Source of the DNA: Martelella lutilitoris
GTDB taxonomy: Bacteria; Pseudomonadota; Alphaproteobacteria; Rhizobiales; Rhizobiaceae
NCBI RefSeq assembly: GCF_016598595.1
Contig: NZ_CP066786.1
Location: 1,201,501 to 1,265,500 of the forward strand
Length of the DNA: 64,000 nt
Direction: 5' to 3'
Made by a program: the position numbers and the translations under genes. The notes below the pieces were generated by a model. The model had not been told where the DNA came from, did no database searches, and saw only the letters and a list, made by a program, of their open reading frames with translations. Below, one piece after another: positions 24,290 to 34,175 of the stretch; within the stretch, counting starts at the first letter, position 1; every line of letters begins with the position of its first letter.

Positions 24290-26938
24290 TTACGAGATGC
24301 GCGCGAGCCAGTTCCTCTCGCGAGCAAAGCGCGTCAGGGCGTCGGCCGAAAGCGGCGGCGCAAAGAAATAGCCCTGAAAGGCATCAACGCCGAGGTCGCG
24401 CAGGATGCGCGCATGCTCGGCCGTTTCGACGCCTTCCGCGATCACCTCGATGCCGAGCGCCTTGCCGATCTCGACGATCGAGGCGACAAGACGGCGCTGG
24501 CTCTGGCCGGTGGTGATGGGCAGCACCAGTTGCCGGTCGATCTTGAGCCGTTTCGGCGACAGGGAAAGCAGGCTGAGGATCGAGGCGTAGCCGGTGCCGA
24601 AATCGTCGATCTCGACATCGACCCCGAGCGCCTTGATCGCCGCTACGGCGTTCTCCAGACTGGTGTCCTGATCATCAAAGGAAATTGACTCCAGAAGCTC
24701 GATGCAGAGTTGGCCGGGCGAAAGCCGGCTTTCGGCGATCCCCTGCAAGAGCGCCGGGTCGATCAGTCGCTGGGCGGAGATGTTGACCGAAATATGCGGA
24801 ATGCCGAGGCCGTCCTGCTGCCAGGTCTGGAACTGGCGGCTCGCCTTGTTGAGCACGACGGCGTCGATGCGGGCGATCGATCCCGTCGTCTCGGCGGTGC
24901 CGATGAAATGGCTCGGGGCGAGCGTGCCGCGGGTCGGGTGGTGCCAGCGCACCAGCGCCTCCACCCCCTTTATCTCCATCGTGCGCGCGGAAATCTGTGG
25001 CTGGTAGAACACTTCGAACTGGTCTTCATCAAGGGCCGCCAGCAATTCGTCGGCCACCTTCTTGTTGGTGATCGCGATATTGCGAAGCGTCGCGTCGAAG
25101 ACCACGAACTGGTTGCGGCCCATGCGCTTGGCTTCATAAAGGGCGATGCCGGCATTGACGAGCGCATCCCGCATCGTGGCGGTCTCTCCGTCGATCCAGG
25201 CAATGCCGACGCTGGCGCTGACGCGCACATGGTGCTCGCCATATTGGAGCGGCCTGCCAAGGGCGCGGATGATCTCCTGCGCCAGCCGCGTCAGCCACTC
25301 GACATCCCCGTCCCAGCCGGTAACAAGCGTGAACTCGTCGCCGCCGACACGGGCGAGGAAATCGTGGGGCCCGGCGATACTACGCAGCATGTTGGCGCTG
25401 TGGCGCAGCATGGCGTCGCCGGCGGCATGGCCGAGCGTATCATTGATCTCCTTGAACCGGTCGAGATCGACGTGCAGTACGGCGTAGCGCGGGCCGTCGG
25501 GGCCGGTTGCCGCGCCGGTCTCGCCGGCAAAGGCCTCGCCGAGATAGCGCCGGTTGGCAAGTCCCGTCAGTGCGTCGTGCAGCGCGTTGTGGCGCAGAAT
25601 CTTCTGCGCCTTCTCAAGAGCCGCATTCTTCTGGCGCGCCTCGACATTTGCCCGTTTCAGTTCTTCGTGAAGCCTGACATCCTCGGTGATGTCCCAGTTG
25701 ACGCCGATCATCCTGTCGGCGCCGGCCGGGTCGCGGTAGAATGTGCCGAAGACCCGCATATGGTGCGTCTCTCCATCATCCAGTACGATCCGGAAGGTAT
25801 CGCGGAAATCCTCTCCCTCGGCGACGGTGATCTCCATGCGCGCCTTTTCCTTGGTGAGGTCGTCGGGATGGAGCCGTCCGGACCAGATCTGCATGGGCTT
25901 TTCCCCGCAATCGGGCGACTTGCCGTAAAGCGCGTACATCCGCTTGTCCCAGATGGCCTCGCCGCTTTCCAGGTCCATTTCCCAGACGCCGATTTTCGAG
26001 GCGTCGAGGGCAAGCTGCATGCGTCGCGAAAGCCGGCCGAGCTTTGCGAGATTCCGCTGGCGCAGGCGCATCAGCCAGGCGATGCCGACAACGGCTGCTA
26101 TGATGACAAGGCCGATCGCGCCGATCATGATCTGTCGCGGCAGCGCCGCGGAAACCGGTTCGTCCCAGCCGGCCTTCGGCACGGCGGCAAGCGTCCATCG
26201 CGTATTCGCAAGATCGATCGCCTGCGTCACCGGATCGGCCTCGAAGATCGCCGCTCGCCCGAAAAGGATATCGGCCGGCGCGCCGTCGGGACCGTTCTTG
26301 GCGAGCGCGAGGTCGAGATCGGGATGGCGCGCGGTGATCGACCGGTCGGCGAAAAGCGCTTCGAGCGCGACGATTGCCGAGAGAAGGCCCCAGGTCTGGC
26401 TGTCCTCGCCGTCATAGAGCGGATAGTAGGCAAGAAGCGCCGAGCCGCCCTGAACCAGCACGATCGGACCGTCGACGACCGGGCCGCGCGCGAGCAGCGC
26501 CTTGTCGATGGCGGCAAGCTGTTCCGGACGGTCGCGGTAGTCCAGCCCGATCGCCTCCCGGTTTTCTTCGAGCGGATAGACCATGGTGATCTTGAGGTCG
26601 CGGGCGAGCGCAATGCTCGCGATCGCGTTGTGGCCCTCGACCAGCTTGTCGGCCAGCCGTGCAAAGCGGTCGGCATCGATTTCGGGCTCGAGCGAGAGCG
26701 CAACGCCCATCCCCTCCACCAGCCGGAGGTTCTCTTCCAGATCCGCCTCAAGGCGCGCCGTGGAAACCGCCATGCGCTCCGATGTCTTCAGCCGCAGGTT
26801 CTCGGTGAAATTGCGTTCGGCCTGGCGATTGGCGACGATCATCGAGCCGAGCACGAGCGCGACGACGGCCAGAGCGAGAATGTCGCTCGGCGCCAACCGG
26901 TAAGGCCTTTTTCTTCGCCGTGCTGCCGGCTTCAGCAT
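24290..26938 (-). CDS. membrane CHASE-PAS-GGDEF-EAL cyclic-di-GMP protein
   Basis: This is an 882-residue bifunctional candidate. TM1 (about 19-36) and TM2 (about 268-290) frame a periplasmic CHASE-like sensor. A PAS domain follows (about 300-420; DASKIGVWEMDLESGEAIWD), then GGDEF (about 445-605; intact RVGGDEF and DALTGLANRR) and EAL (about 620-875; GVEALVRWHHP, EIDDFGTGYAS, EVIAEGVET). Both catalytic motifs are intact, so it could both make and break c-di-GMP; which activity dominates cannot be read from sequence. An AT-rich upstream region probably holds its promoter. It interrupts the pyrimidine genes but shows no functional link to them. Confidence 0.9.
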   Translation of the reverse strand: MLKPAARRRKRPYRLAPSDILALAVVALVLGSMIVANRQAERNFTENLRLKTSERMAVSTARLEADLEENLRLVEGMGVALSLEPEIDADRFARLADKLVEGHNAIASIALARDLKITMVYPLEENREAIGLDYRDRPEQLAAIDKALLARGPVVDGPIVLVQGGSALLAYYPLYDGEDSQTWGLLSAIVALEALFADRSITARHPDLDLALAKNGPDGAPADILFGRAAIFEADPVTQAIDLANTRWTLAAVPKAGWDEPVSAALPRQIMIGAIGLVIIAAVVGIAWLMRLRQRNLAKLGRLSRRMQLALDASKIGVWEMDLESGEAIWDKRMYALYGKSPDCGEKPMQIWSGRLHPDDLTKEKARMEITVAEGEDFRDTFRIVLDDGETHHMRVFGTFYRDPAGADRMIGVNWDITEDVRLHEELKRANVEARQKNAALEKAQKILRHNALHDALTGLANRRYLGEAFAGETGAATGPDGPRYAVLHVDLDRFKEINDTLGHAAGDAMLRHSANMLRSIAGPHDFLARVGGDEFTLVTGWDGDVEWLTRLAQEIIRALGRPLQYGEHHVRVSASVGIAWIDGETATMRDALVNAGIALYEAKRMGRNQFVVFDATLRNIAITNKKVADELLAALDEDQFEVFYQPQISARTMEIKGVEALVRWHHPTRGTLAPSHFIGTAETTGSIARIDAVVLNKASRQFQTWQQDGLGIPHISVNISAQRLIDPALLQGIAESRLSPGQLCIELLESISFDDQDTSLENAVAAIKALGVDVEIDDFGTGYASILSLLSLSPKRLKIDRQLVLPITTGQSQRRLVASIVEIGKALGIEVIAEGVETAEHARILRDLGVDAFQGYFFAPPLSADALTRFARERNWLARIS

Positions 26939-26995
26939 TCTCTCGCCTGCTCCCGTCTCCTGTCGTGCTTCGCATGCTGCAGGAAATTGTAAGGC

Positions 26996-27118
26996 GAAAT
27001 CAATGTAAAAAGATTTTTATCCCGTATTTATACTTAATATTCGGAATAAATTGTAAGTATTTTAGAGTTTTATTTTTGATCTATCTCTAAAAATAACTAT
27101 TTAGTAGAGACCAGAAAA
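26996..27118. other. AT-rich promoter region of the GGDEF-EAL gene
   Basis: This stretch of about 120 bp is strongly AT-rich in a GC-rich chromosome. It lies just upstream of the GGDEF-EAL gene and beyond the preA terminator. It contains many TATA/TTAAT-like hexamers, so I do not name a single promoter. It could bind a nucleoid protein such as MucR or H-NS-like Ros, which prefer such DNA (inference). Confidence 0.4.
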
Positions 27119-27145
27119 GCCATGAGGCCGGCGCGGCCCCATGGC
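27119..27145 (-). terminator. strong terminator of the preT-preA operon
   Basis: An 11-bp stem with one mismatch (GCCATGAGGCC at 27119-27129, partner ending at 27145, GC loop) is followed on the minus strand by TTTTCT. It lies about 30 bp past the preA stop. Confidence 0.75.
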
Positions 27146-27176
27146 TTTCTCGCGTGTTATTGTTTTCCTGGTTTGC

Positions 27177-28490
27177 TTACTCCGCCGCCTTCGTTGCCAT
27201 CGGGTTGTTCGGGTGCGACGTCCAGTTGGCGTAGTCGGCGGAAACCGTCTTGCCTGTGCGCCGGTCCGTTTCACCCGGCGCCAGCGTCACCATGTCGATA
27301 CAGTTCTCGACGGGACAGACATTGACGCAGAGATTGCAGCCGACGCAATCCTCTTCCTTCACCATGAAGTGGCGCTCGCCGTCGACCATCGCCGTGATCG
27401 CCTGGTGCGAGGTGTCCTCGCAGGCGATGTGGCAGCGGCCGCACTTGATGCAGGCATCCTGGTCGATGCGGGCCTTGGTGATGGAATTGAGGTTGAGGTA
27501 CTGCCAATCGGTGACATTGGGTACGGCGCGGCCCGAGATCTCGTCGAGTGTCCTGAAGCCCTTGCTGTCCATCCATGCCTCAAGCCCGGAAATCATTTCC
27601 TTGACGATCTTGAAGCCATAGGTCATCGCCGCCGTGCAGACCTGCACATTGCCGGCGCCGAGCACCATGAATTCGGCCGCGTCCCGCCAGGTGGTGATGC
27701 CGCCGATGCCGGAGATCGGCAGGCCCGCCGTTTCCGGGTCGCGGGCGATCTCAGCCACCATGTTGAGCGCGATCGGCTTCACCGCCGGCCCGCAATAGCC
27801 GCCATGGGTGCCCTTGCCGCCGACCGTCGGGATCGGCGCGAAAGTGTCGAGGTCGACCGAGACGATGGAGTTGATCGTGTTGATCAGCGACACGGCGTCC
27901 GTGCCGCCGCGGTGCGCCGCGCGGGCGGAATGGCGGATATCGGTGATGTTCGGCGTCAGCTTGGTGATCACCGGCATGCGCGTATACTGCTTGCACCAGC
28001 GCACCACCATCTCGACATATTCCGGCACCTGGCCGACGGCAGCCCCCATGCCGCGCTCGGACATGCCGTGGGGACAGCCGAAATTGAGCTCGATCCCGTC
28101 CGCGCCGGTTTCCTCCACCAGCGGCAGGATCGCCTTCCAGCTTTCCTCGTCGCAGGGCACCATGATCGAGACGACGATGGCGCGGTCCGGCCAGCGCATC
28201 TTCACTTCCTTGATCTCGCGCAGGTTCAGATAGAGATCGCGGTCGGTGATCAGCTCGATATTATTGAGCCCGAGAAGTCGGCGGTCGGCGCCCCAGATCG
28301 CGCCGTAACGCGGGCCGTTGACGTTGACGATCGGCGGGCCTTCCTCGCCCAGCGTCTTCCACACGACGCCGCCCCAGCCTTCGCGGAAGGCGCGCTCGAC
28401 ATTATAGGCCTTGTCCGTTGGCGGCGCGGAGGCGAGCCAGAACGGGTTGGGCGACTTGATACCGACGAAATTGTTTCTGAGATCAGCCAT
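27177..28490 (-). CDS. preA: NAD-dependent dihydropyrimidine dehydrogenase subunit PreA
   Basis: This 437-residue catalytic subunit reduces uracil and thymine to the dihydro forms using FMN. The N-terminal dihydroorotate-dehydrogenase-like barrel (about 1-310) shows GVVWKTLGEEGPPIVN, ELNFGCPHGMSERGMG (active-site Cys loop) and ISGIGGITTWRDAAEFMVLG (phosphate site). The C-terminal ferredoxin domain (about 335-405) has two 4Fe-4S motifs, CIKCGRCHIAC and CVGCNLCVNVC. It starts 12 bp after the preT stop with a good AGGGAGA site and works as a complex with PreT. Confidence 0.96.
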   Translation of the reverse strand: MADLRNNFVGIKSPNPFWLASAPPTDKAYNVERAFREGWGGVVWKTLGEEGPPIVNVNGPRYGAIWGADRRLLGLNNIELITDRDLYLNLREIKEVKMRWPDRAIVVSIMVPCDEESWKAILPLVEETGADGIELNFGCPHGMSERGMGAAVGQVPEYVEMVVRWCKQYTRMPVITKLTPNITDIRHSARAAHRGGTDAVSLINTINSIVSVDLDTFAPIPTVGGKGTHGGYCGPAVKPIALNMVAEIARDPETAGLPISGIGGITTWRDAAEFMVLGAGNVQVCTAAMTYGFKIVKEMISGLEAWMDSKGFRTLDEISGRAVPNVTDWQYLNLNSITKARIDQDACIKCGRCHIACEDTSHQAITAMVDGERHFMVKEEDCVGCNLCVNVCPVENCIDMVTLAPGETDRRTGKTVSADYANWTSHPNNPMATKAAE

Positions 28491-28502
28491 GTCCCTGTCT
28501 CC

Positions 28503-29864
28503 CTAAGCCACGGCGCTGGCCAGCGGCGCTTCGCCGGCGAGAACGAGATTGATGGAAATGGCGGCGTCGCGGCCTTGCGCAACCGAGGTCACCGTCAGGT
28601 CCTCGCCTTTCTTCACGCAGTCGCCGCCGGCCCAGACATCGGCCAGCGACGTCCGGCCTTCTGCGTCGACGGCGATGCGGCCGTTTTCCAGCTTCAGGCC
28701 GTCAAGATGCTCGGTGACGAAGGTCTGGCCGATCGCCTTCAGCACGTGGTCGGCGGCAATCACGCCGGTCTCGCCAGTGCCGACAAGCTTACCATCGCGG
28801 ATTTCCGTATGCTCGAACAGCACGCCGGAGACGCGACCGTCCTCGCCGATGATTTCCTTCGGCGCGAGGTAGTGGCGGATGAAGACGCCGCGCGAGGCGG
28901 CAAGGTCCTGCTCGAACTGCGAGGCGCCCATGGCATCCGCGCCGCGGCGGTAGCAGAGCGTCACCTCGTCCGCGCCGAGAAGCTTCGACTGAACGGCTGC
29001 GTCGATCGCGGTCATGCCGCCGCCAAGCACCACGACATGGCTGCCGACGGCGATCTCGGAGAGATCATCGGCCTGGCGGATCGCCGCGATGAAATCGACG
29101 GCGTTCTCGCAAGCCGCCAGGTCTTCGCCGGGAATGCCGAGTTCGTTGACGCCGCCGAGGCCCATGCCGAGGAAGACCGCATCATAGTCGCGACGCAGCT
29201 CTTCGAGGGTAAAATCGCGCCCGAGCATCTGGCCGTCCCGGATCTCGATCCCGCCGATTTCAAGCAGATAGGCGATCTCCTTCCGGGCGAAATCATCGAC
29301 CGTCTTGTAGGCGGCAAGGCCGTATTCGTTGAGCCCGCCGGGTTTCTGCTTCGCTTCGAGCACGATCACGTCATGGCCGGCCATGGCGAGGCGATGGGCG
29401 CAGGCAAGACCCGCGGGTCCTGCGCCGACCACGGCGACGCGTTTGCCGGTCTCATGGGCGCGGGTGTAGAACTGCCGGTTTTCGGCCATCGCCGTATCGG
29501 TGGCATAGCGCTGCAAGAGCCCGATCTCGACCGGCTTTTCCTCCGCCGTGTTGCGCACGCAGGCTTCCTCGCACAGCGTTTCGGTGGGACAGACCCGGGC
29601 GCACATGCCGCCGAAAATGTTCTGATCGAGAATGGTCTTGGCCGCGCCCAGCGGATTGTCGGTCGATATCTGGCGGATGAACAGCGGGATATCGATGGCG
29701 GTGGGACAGGCCGTCATGCACGGCGCGTCGTAACAGAAATAGCAGCGGTCGGCCTCGACCGCCGCCTCATGCCGGTCGAGCGGCGGGTGCAGGTCGGCAA
29801 AATTCCTGTGATAGATATCGGGCGCCAGGCGCCCGCCCTTCAAGGCAGGTTCCGGATTTCGCAT
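28503..29864 (-). CDS. preT: NAD-dependent dihydropyrimidine dehydrogenase subunit PreT
   Basis: This 453-residue electron-transfer subunit passes electrons from NADH to PreA. The N-terminal Fe-S domain (about 25-110) carries CYFCYDAPCMTACP and CARVCPTETLCEEACVR. An FAD-binding GAGPAGLACAHRLAMAG follows (about 135), then the NAD-binding VVLGGGMTAIDAAVQ (about 275) with YRRGADAMGAS. ATG 29864 follows GGGGAA; the open frame further upstream overlaps the promoter. A RutR-like box lies 56 bp upstream, tying it to the other pyrimidine unit. Confidence 0.95.
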   Translation of the reverse strand: MRNPEPALKGGRLAPDIYHRNFADLHPPLDRHEAAVEADRCYFCYDAPCMTACPTAIDIPLFIRQISTDNPLGAAKTILDQNIFGGMCARVCPTETLCEEACVRNTAEEKPVEIGLLQRYATDTAMAENRQFYTRAHETGKRVAVVGAGPAGLACAHRLAMAGHDVIVLEAKQKPGGLNEYGLAAYKTVDDFARKEIAYLLEIGGIEIRDGQMLGRDFTLEELRRDYDAVFLGMGLGGVNELGIPGEDLAACENAVDFIAAIRQADDLSEIAVGSHVVVLGGGMTAIDAAVQSKLLGADEVTLCYRRGADAMGASQFEQDLAASRGVFIRHYLAPKEIIGEDGRVSGVLFEHTEIRDGKLVGTGETGVIAADHVLKAIGQTFVTEHLDGLKLENGRIAVDAEGRTSLADVWAGGDCVKKGEDLTVTSVAQGRDAAISINLVLAGEAPLASAVA

Positions 29865-29919
29865 CGCAATGTTCCCCGTTTTTAAGGTTATTGGGGGAAT
29901 GCTAGCGCGAAATAAAAAT

Positions 29920-29935
29920 TTTATCAAACGGTAAA
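29920..29935. promoter_or_regulatory. RutR-like operator upstream of preT
   Basis: TTTATCAAACGGTAAA matches the reverse complement of the rutR-proximal box at 13 of 16 positions. It sits 56-71 bp upstream of the preT ATG, a sensible place for repression. Confidence 0.55.
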
Positions 29936-30005
29936 AGTTTAACGCGTATGACCGCCGGAGAGGAGCATTGGCCAATGCGTTCTGCTTGGTTGCTCGAAGC
30001 GCCGA

Positions 30006-30392
30006 TCAGAAAATATCGAGGGCGCCGCGTTTCTTGCGGTCCGCATCCTCGCGCAGGTGATTGACGTTTTCCCGCCACAGGAAGGATGCGCCGGCGACCA
30101 TGGCGATTGCGATCGCCAGCATTGCGCCGATCAGGAGATCACGGGCAAGCGCATGGCCGATAATGTCGTGGTAGGCGCTGCCGGAAGAGCCTGCGAAGGG
30201 CAGGTATTCGGAAAAGAACGACGATGCCGGATCGGCGGCGGCAAGCGGCGCGGCGTCGATGCCGGCGCGGGCGGCGGCCGGAAACGGCGCCATGGCCATC
30301 AGCGCAGGCGTGCCCAGCATCGCCAGGGCCAGAAGCCCGCCCTTCCACCTTGCCTGCCGAACCGCTTTCAACATTTGCGTTGTCGCCCACAT
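30006..30392 (-). CDS. small membrane protein of unknown function
   Basis: This 128-residue protein has a hydrophobic N-terminal segment (about 19-42; signal-like, with ALMAMAPFPAAARA), a middle region with Ser, Phe and Pro, a second TM helix (about 86-106; LLIGAMLAIAIAMVAGASFLW) and a short charged tail. ATG 30392 follows AAGGAGAA. No family is recognised. It stands alone between preT and the divergent aspartate aminotransferase region. Confidence 0.6.
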   Translation of the reverse strand: MWATTQMLKAVRQARWKGGLLALAMLGTPALMAMAPFPAAARAGIDAAPLAAADPASSFFSEYLPFAGSSGSAYHDIIGHALARDLLIGAMLAIAIAMVAGASFLWRENVNHLREDADRKKRGALDIF

Positions 30393-31922
<1,530 letters not shown>

Positions 31923-31947
31923 GCAAGCGATCTTTACGAGCGTCATG

Positions 31948-31975
31948 GGGGCGTGCCATCGGCGCGCCCCTTTTT
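31948..31975 (+). terminator. Rho-independent terminator of aatA
   Basis: A 9-bp stem with one GU pair (31948-31956 with 31962-31970), a 5-base loop CATCG, and TTTTT directly after. It lies 25 bp past the aatA stop. Confidence 0.85.
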
Positions 31976-32048
31976 CGTGGCGGTCGCGCTTAACAGGCAA
32001 TGTCATTGGCGCTATAGCCGTGGTTGTCCACCACTGAGCCCGGATGTC

Positions 32049-33188
32049 ATGAAACTGCGCGTCTTCTCCGTATCGAGCCTTTCCGTTGCCCAAGGTCTTT
32101 TCCGCCTTGTCGCCCTGCTGTTCCTTGTCTTCTTGGCCGGCGGCGTCCGGGCGCAGCAAGCGGCGGACGAGACGGGCGCAGCCGCCGCAAAGGCGCCGGT
32201 GGCGATCGGCGTCCACGCCGTTCCGCCTTTCGTGATGCAGGATCGGGATGGGTCATGGTACGGGCTCGGCGTCGACCTGATGAATGCGCTCAGCCGCAAT
32301 CTGAACACTGACTATCGCTTCGTCGAGACCGATCCCGCCGACATGGTGGCGCGGGTTGCGGACGGAACGCTTGGCGCGGCGATCGGCCCCGTTCCGATCA
32401 ATGCGCGCGACGAGGCGGTGATCGATTTCTCCCAGCCCTATTACAGCGGCAGCATCGGCGTTGCGCTCCGGCTCGTCGACCGGCTCGGGCCGCGCTTCAT
32501 GCTGGAACTCCTGACCTCGCCGGCCTTTCTCTACATGCTCGGCCTGCTGACCGGCCCCGTCTTCATCATCGGCGCGTTGATCTGGCTTCTGGAGCGGCGA
32601 GCCAATCCCGAACAGTTCGAGCCGCGCCCCGCGCGCGGCGTCTTTTCCGGTTTCTGGTGGGCGACGGTGACGATGACCACGGTCGGTTACGGCGACAAGG
32701 CGCCGGTAACCTTTCTCGGCCGGTTGCTGGCCATGTTCTGGATGTTTGCGGCCCTGATCCTGGCGGCGATCACGACGGCGCAACTTGCCGCCGGACTGAC
32801 CTCCTCGATCAGCACCAGCGCGATCGAGAGCGTCGGCGATCTCGGCGGCCTGAAGGTCGGAACGGTCACGGGGTCTTCGGCGGCCTCCGAACTCGACATC
32901 CTCCATGTCGCTCCGCATGACTATCCGGATCTGGAGGCCGGGCTTGCCGCGCTGAGCCATGGCGAAATCGACGCCTTCGTCTATGACCGGGCGGCTCTGC
33001 AATGGGGGCTTCGCGACTACTCCGGGCTCTATCTGGCCGGGCTTTCCTTCTCACAGCAGAACTACGGGCTGATCCTCCCGCAGGACGATCCGGCGCGCAA
33101 GGCGGTCAATATCACCATCCTGTCGACGCTGGAGAGCGAGCAATGGCACCTGATCGTCGATCGCTACCTGCCGGCGGACGGGCGCTGA
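32049..33188 (+). CDS. GluR0-like ligand-gated potassium channel (binding domain with inserted pore)
   Basis: This 379-residue protein has a signal peptide (about 1-36, ending GGVRAQQ) and a periplasmic glutamate-type binding domain split in two. Lobe 1 is about 48-145 (IGVHAVPPFVMQDRDGSW, FVETDPADMVARVADG). A pore module follows: TM1 (about 160-182), a re-entrant loop with the potassium filter TVGYGD in GFWWATVTMTTVGYGD, and TM2 (about 222-250). Then comes lobe 2 (about 255-375; KVGTVTGSSAAS, EIDAFVYDRAAL). This order is that of GluR0, the prokaryotic glutamate-receptor channel. Ligand is unknown; a potassium pore is supported by the TVGYG filter. Confidence 0.8.
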   Translation: MKLRVFSVSSLSVAQGLFRLVALLFLVFLAGGVRAQQAADETGAAAAKAPVAIGVHAVPPFVMQDRDGSWYGLGVDLMNALSRNLNTDYRFVETDPADMVARVADGTLGAAIGPVPINARDEAVIDFSQPYYSGSIGVALRLVDRLGPRFMLELLTSPAFLYMLGLLTGPVFIIGALIWLLERRANPEQFEPRPARGVFSGFWWATVTMTTVGYGDKAPVTFLGRLLAMFWMFAALILAAITTAQLAAGLTSSISTSAIESVGDLGGLKVGTVTGSSAASELDILHVAPHDYPDLEAGLAALSHGEIDAFVYDRAALQWGLRDYSGLYLAGLSFSQQNYGLILPQDDPARKAVNITILSTLESEQWHLIVDRYLPADGR

Positions 33189-33191
33189 CCG

Positions 33192-34076
33192 TCATCCGAT
33201 ATAGGCCTTGAGACCCGTCACCAGCGCATCGAAGGTCACCCGGCAGCGCGGAGAGCGGCGCAGGTCCTCGTGCATCACCACCCAAAGGGGCAGGCTGAGC
33301 GGCACCTGTCCCGCCAGCACCTCTTCAAGGCGGGGATCGCGCCGGCCTATCGGGGCCTGGCAGAAACCGAAGCCGCAGCCTGCACGGATCGCCGCAAGCT
33401 GGGCGAGATTGCTGTCCGAGCGGAAGTCGAATGCCGGCAGTTTCAGGTCGCCGAAGGCGTCCAACGCCTCGCGGATATAGACCAGCTCGTGATCGAAGCC
33501 GATGGTCGGAAGCTTTTCGACCTCTTCGAGCGTGCCGGGAGCGCCATGGCGCTCGATCACCTCCTTGCGGGCAAAACAGCCGATCGGGATCGTGCCGATA
33601 TGGCGCACCAGCAGCGCCTCCTGCTTCGGCTCCACCATCCTGAGCGCGATATCGGCCTTGCGCGCCAGAATATCCTCCACCGCGTCGGAGACCGAAACCT
33701 CGATGTCGAGCGCGGGGTGGGCCTCCATCAGGGGCGCCAGGATCTCGGGCAGAACCTCGATGGCGATGACATCGGAAGCGCTGATCCTGACGGCGCCGGC
33801 AACCGCGCTTCTGCTTTCCGATGCCGTGCGGCGGATTGCGTCGGCAGAGGCTGCCATGGCCTCGGCGAGGTGGCGCATGGCGCGCGCCGTATCCGTCGGT
33901 TCCAGCCCGCGCTGCGAGCGGGTGAACAATTGCTGCCCGGCTTCCGCCTCCAGCGCCTCGATATGGCGGCCGACAGTCGGCTGGGTCAGTCCAAGCCGGC
34001 GAGCGGCGCCCGAAAGCGTGCCCGTATCGAGCACCGCCAGCAAGGTGCGGTAATGGTCCCAACTCGTTTTTTCCAT
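33192..34076 (-). CDS. LysR family transcriptional regulator
   Basis: This 294-residue regulator has an N-terminal winged HTH (about 8-66; LSGAARRLGLTQPTVGRHIE) and a two-lobe ligand domain from about 90 (GAVRISASDVIAIEVLPEIL). It is divergent from an NAD-binding reductase gene; LysR genes usually control the divergent neighbour. The intergenic region contains the 8-bp palindrome ATACGTAT at 34081-34088 near its start, a candidate binding half-site. Substrate and inducer are unknown. Confidence 0.88.
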   Translation of the reverse strand: MEKTSWDHYRTLLAVLDTGTLSGAARRLGLTQPTVGRHIEALEAEAGQQLFTRSQRGLEPTDTARAMRHLAEAMAASADAIRRTASESRSAVAGAVRISASDVIAIEVLPEILAPLMEAHPALDIEVSVSDAVEDILARKADIALRMVEPKQEALLVRHIGTIPIGCFARKEVIERHGAPGTLEEVEKLPTIGFDHELVYIREALDAFGDLKLPAFDFRSDSNLAQLAAIRAGCGFGFCQAPIGRRDPRLEEVLAGQVPLSLPLWVVMHEDLRRSPRCRVTFDALVTGLKAYIG

Positions 34077-34175
34077 ACAAATACGTATAGCATGGACACA
34101 TTTTTATACAATTCCGTTGCATGATGATTTCGCCGATCATGGCTTCAGTGAACGGAACGGCAAAGGAATGAACCG

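Noticed and set aside
27141..29885. 914-residue plus-strand open frame across preA and preT
   Set aside because: It is antisense to two certain genes with Fe-S and flavin motifs; its protein is rich in Arg, Asp, His and Ala as expected for a GC-rich shadow frame.
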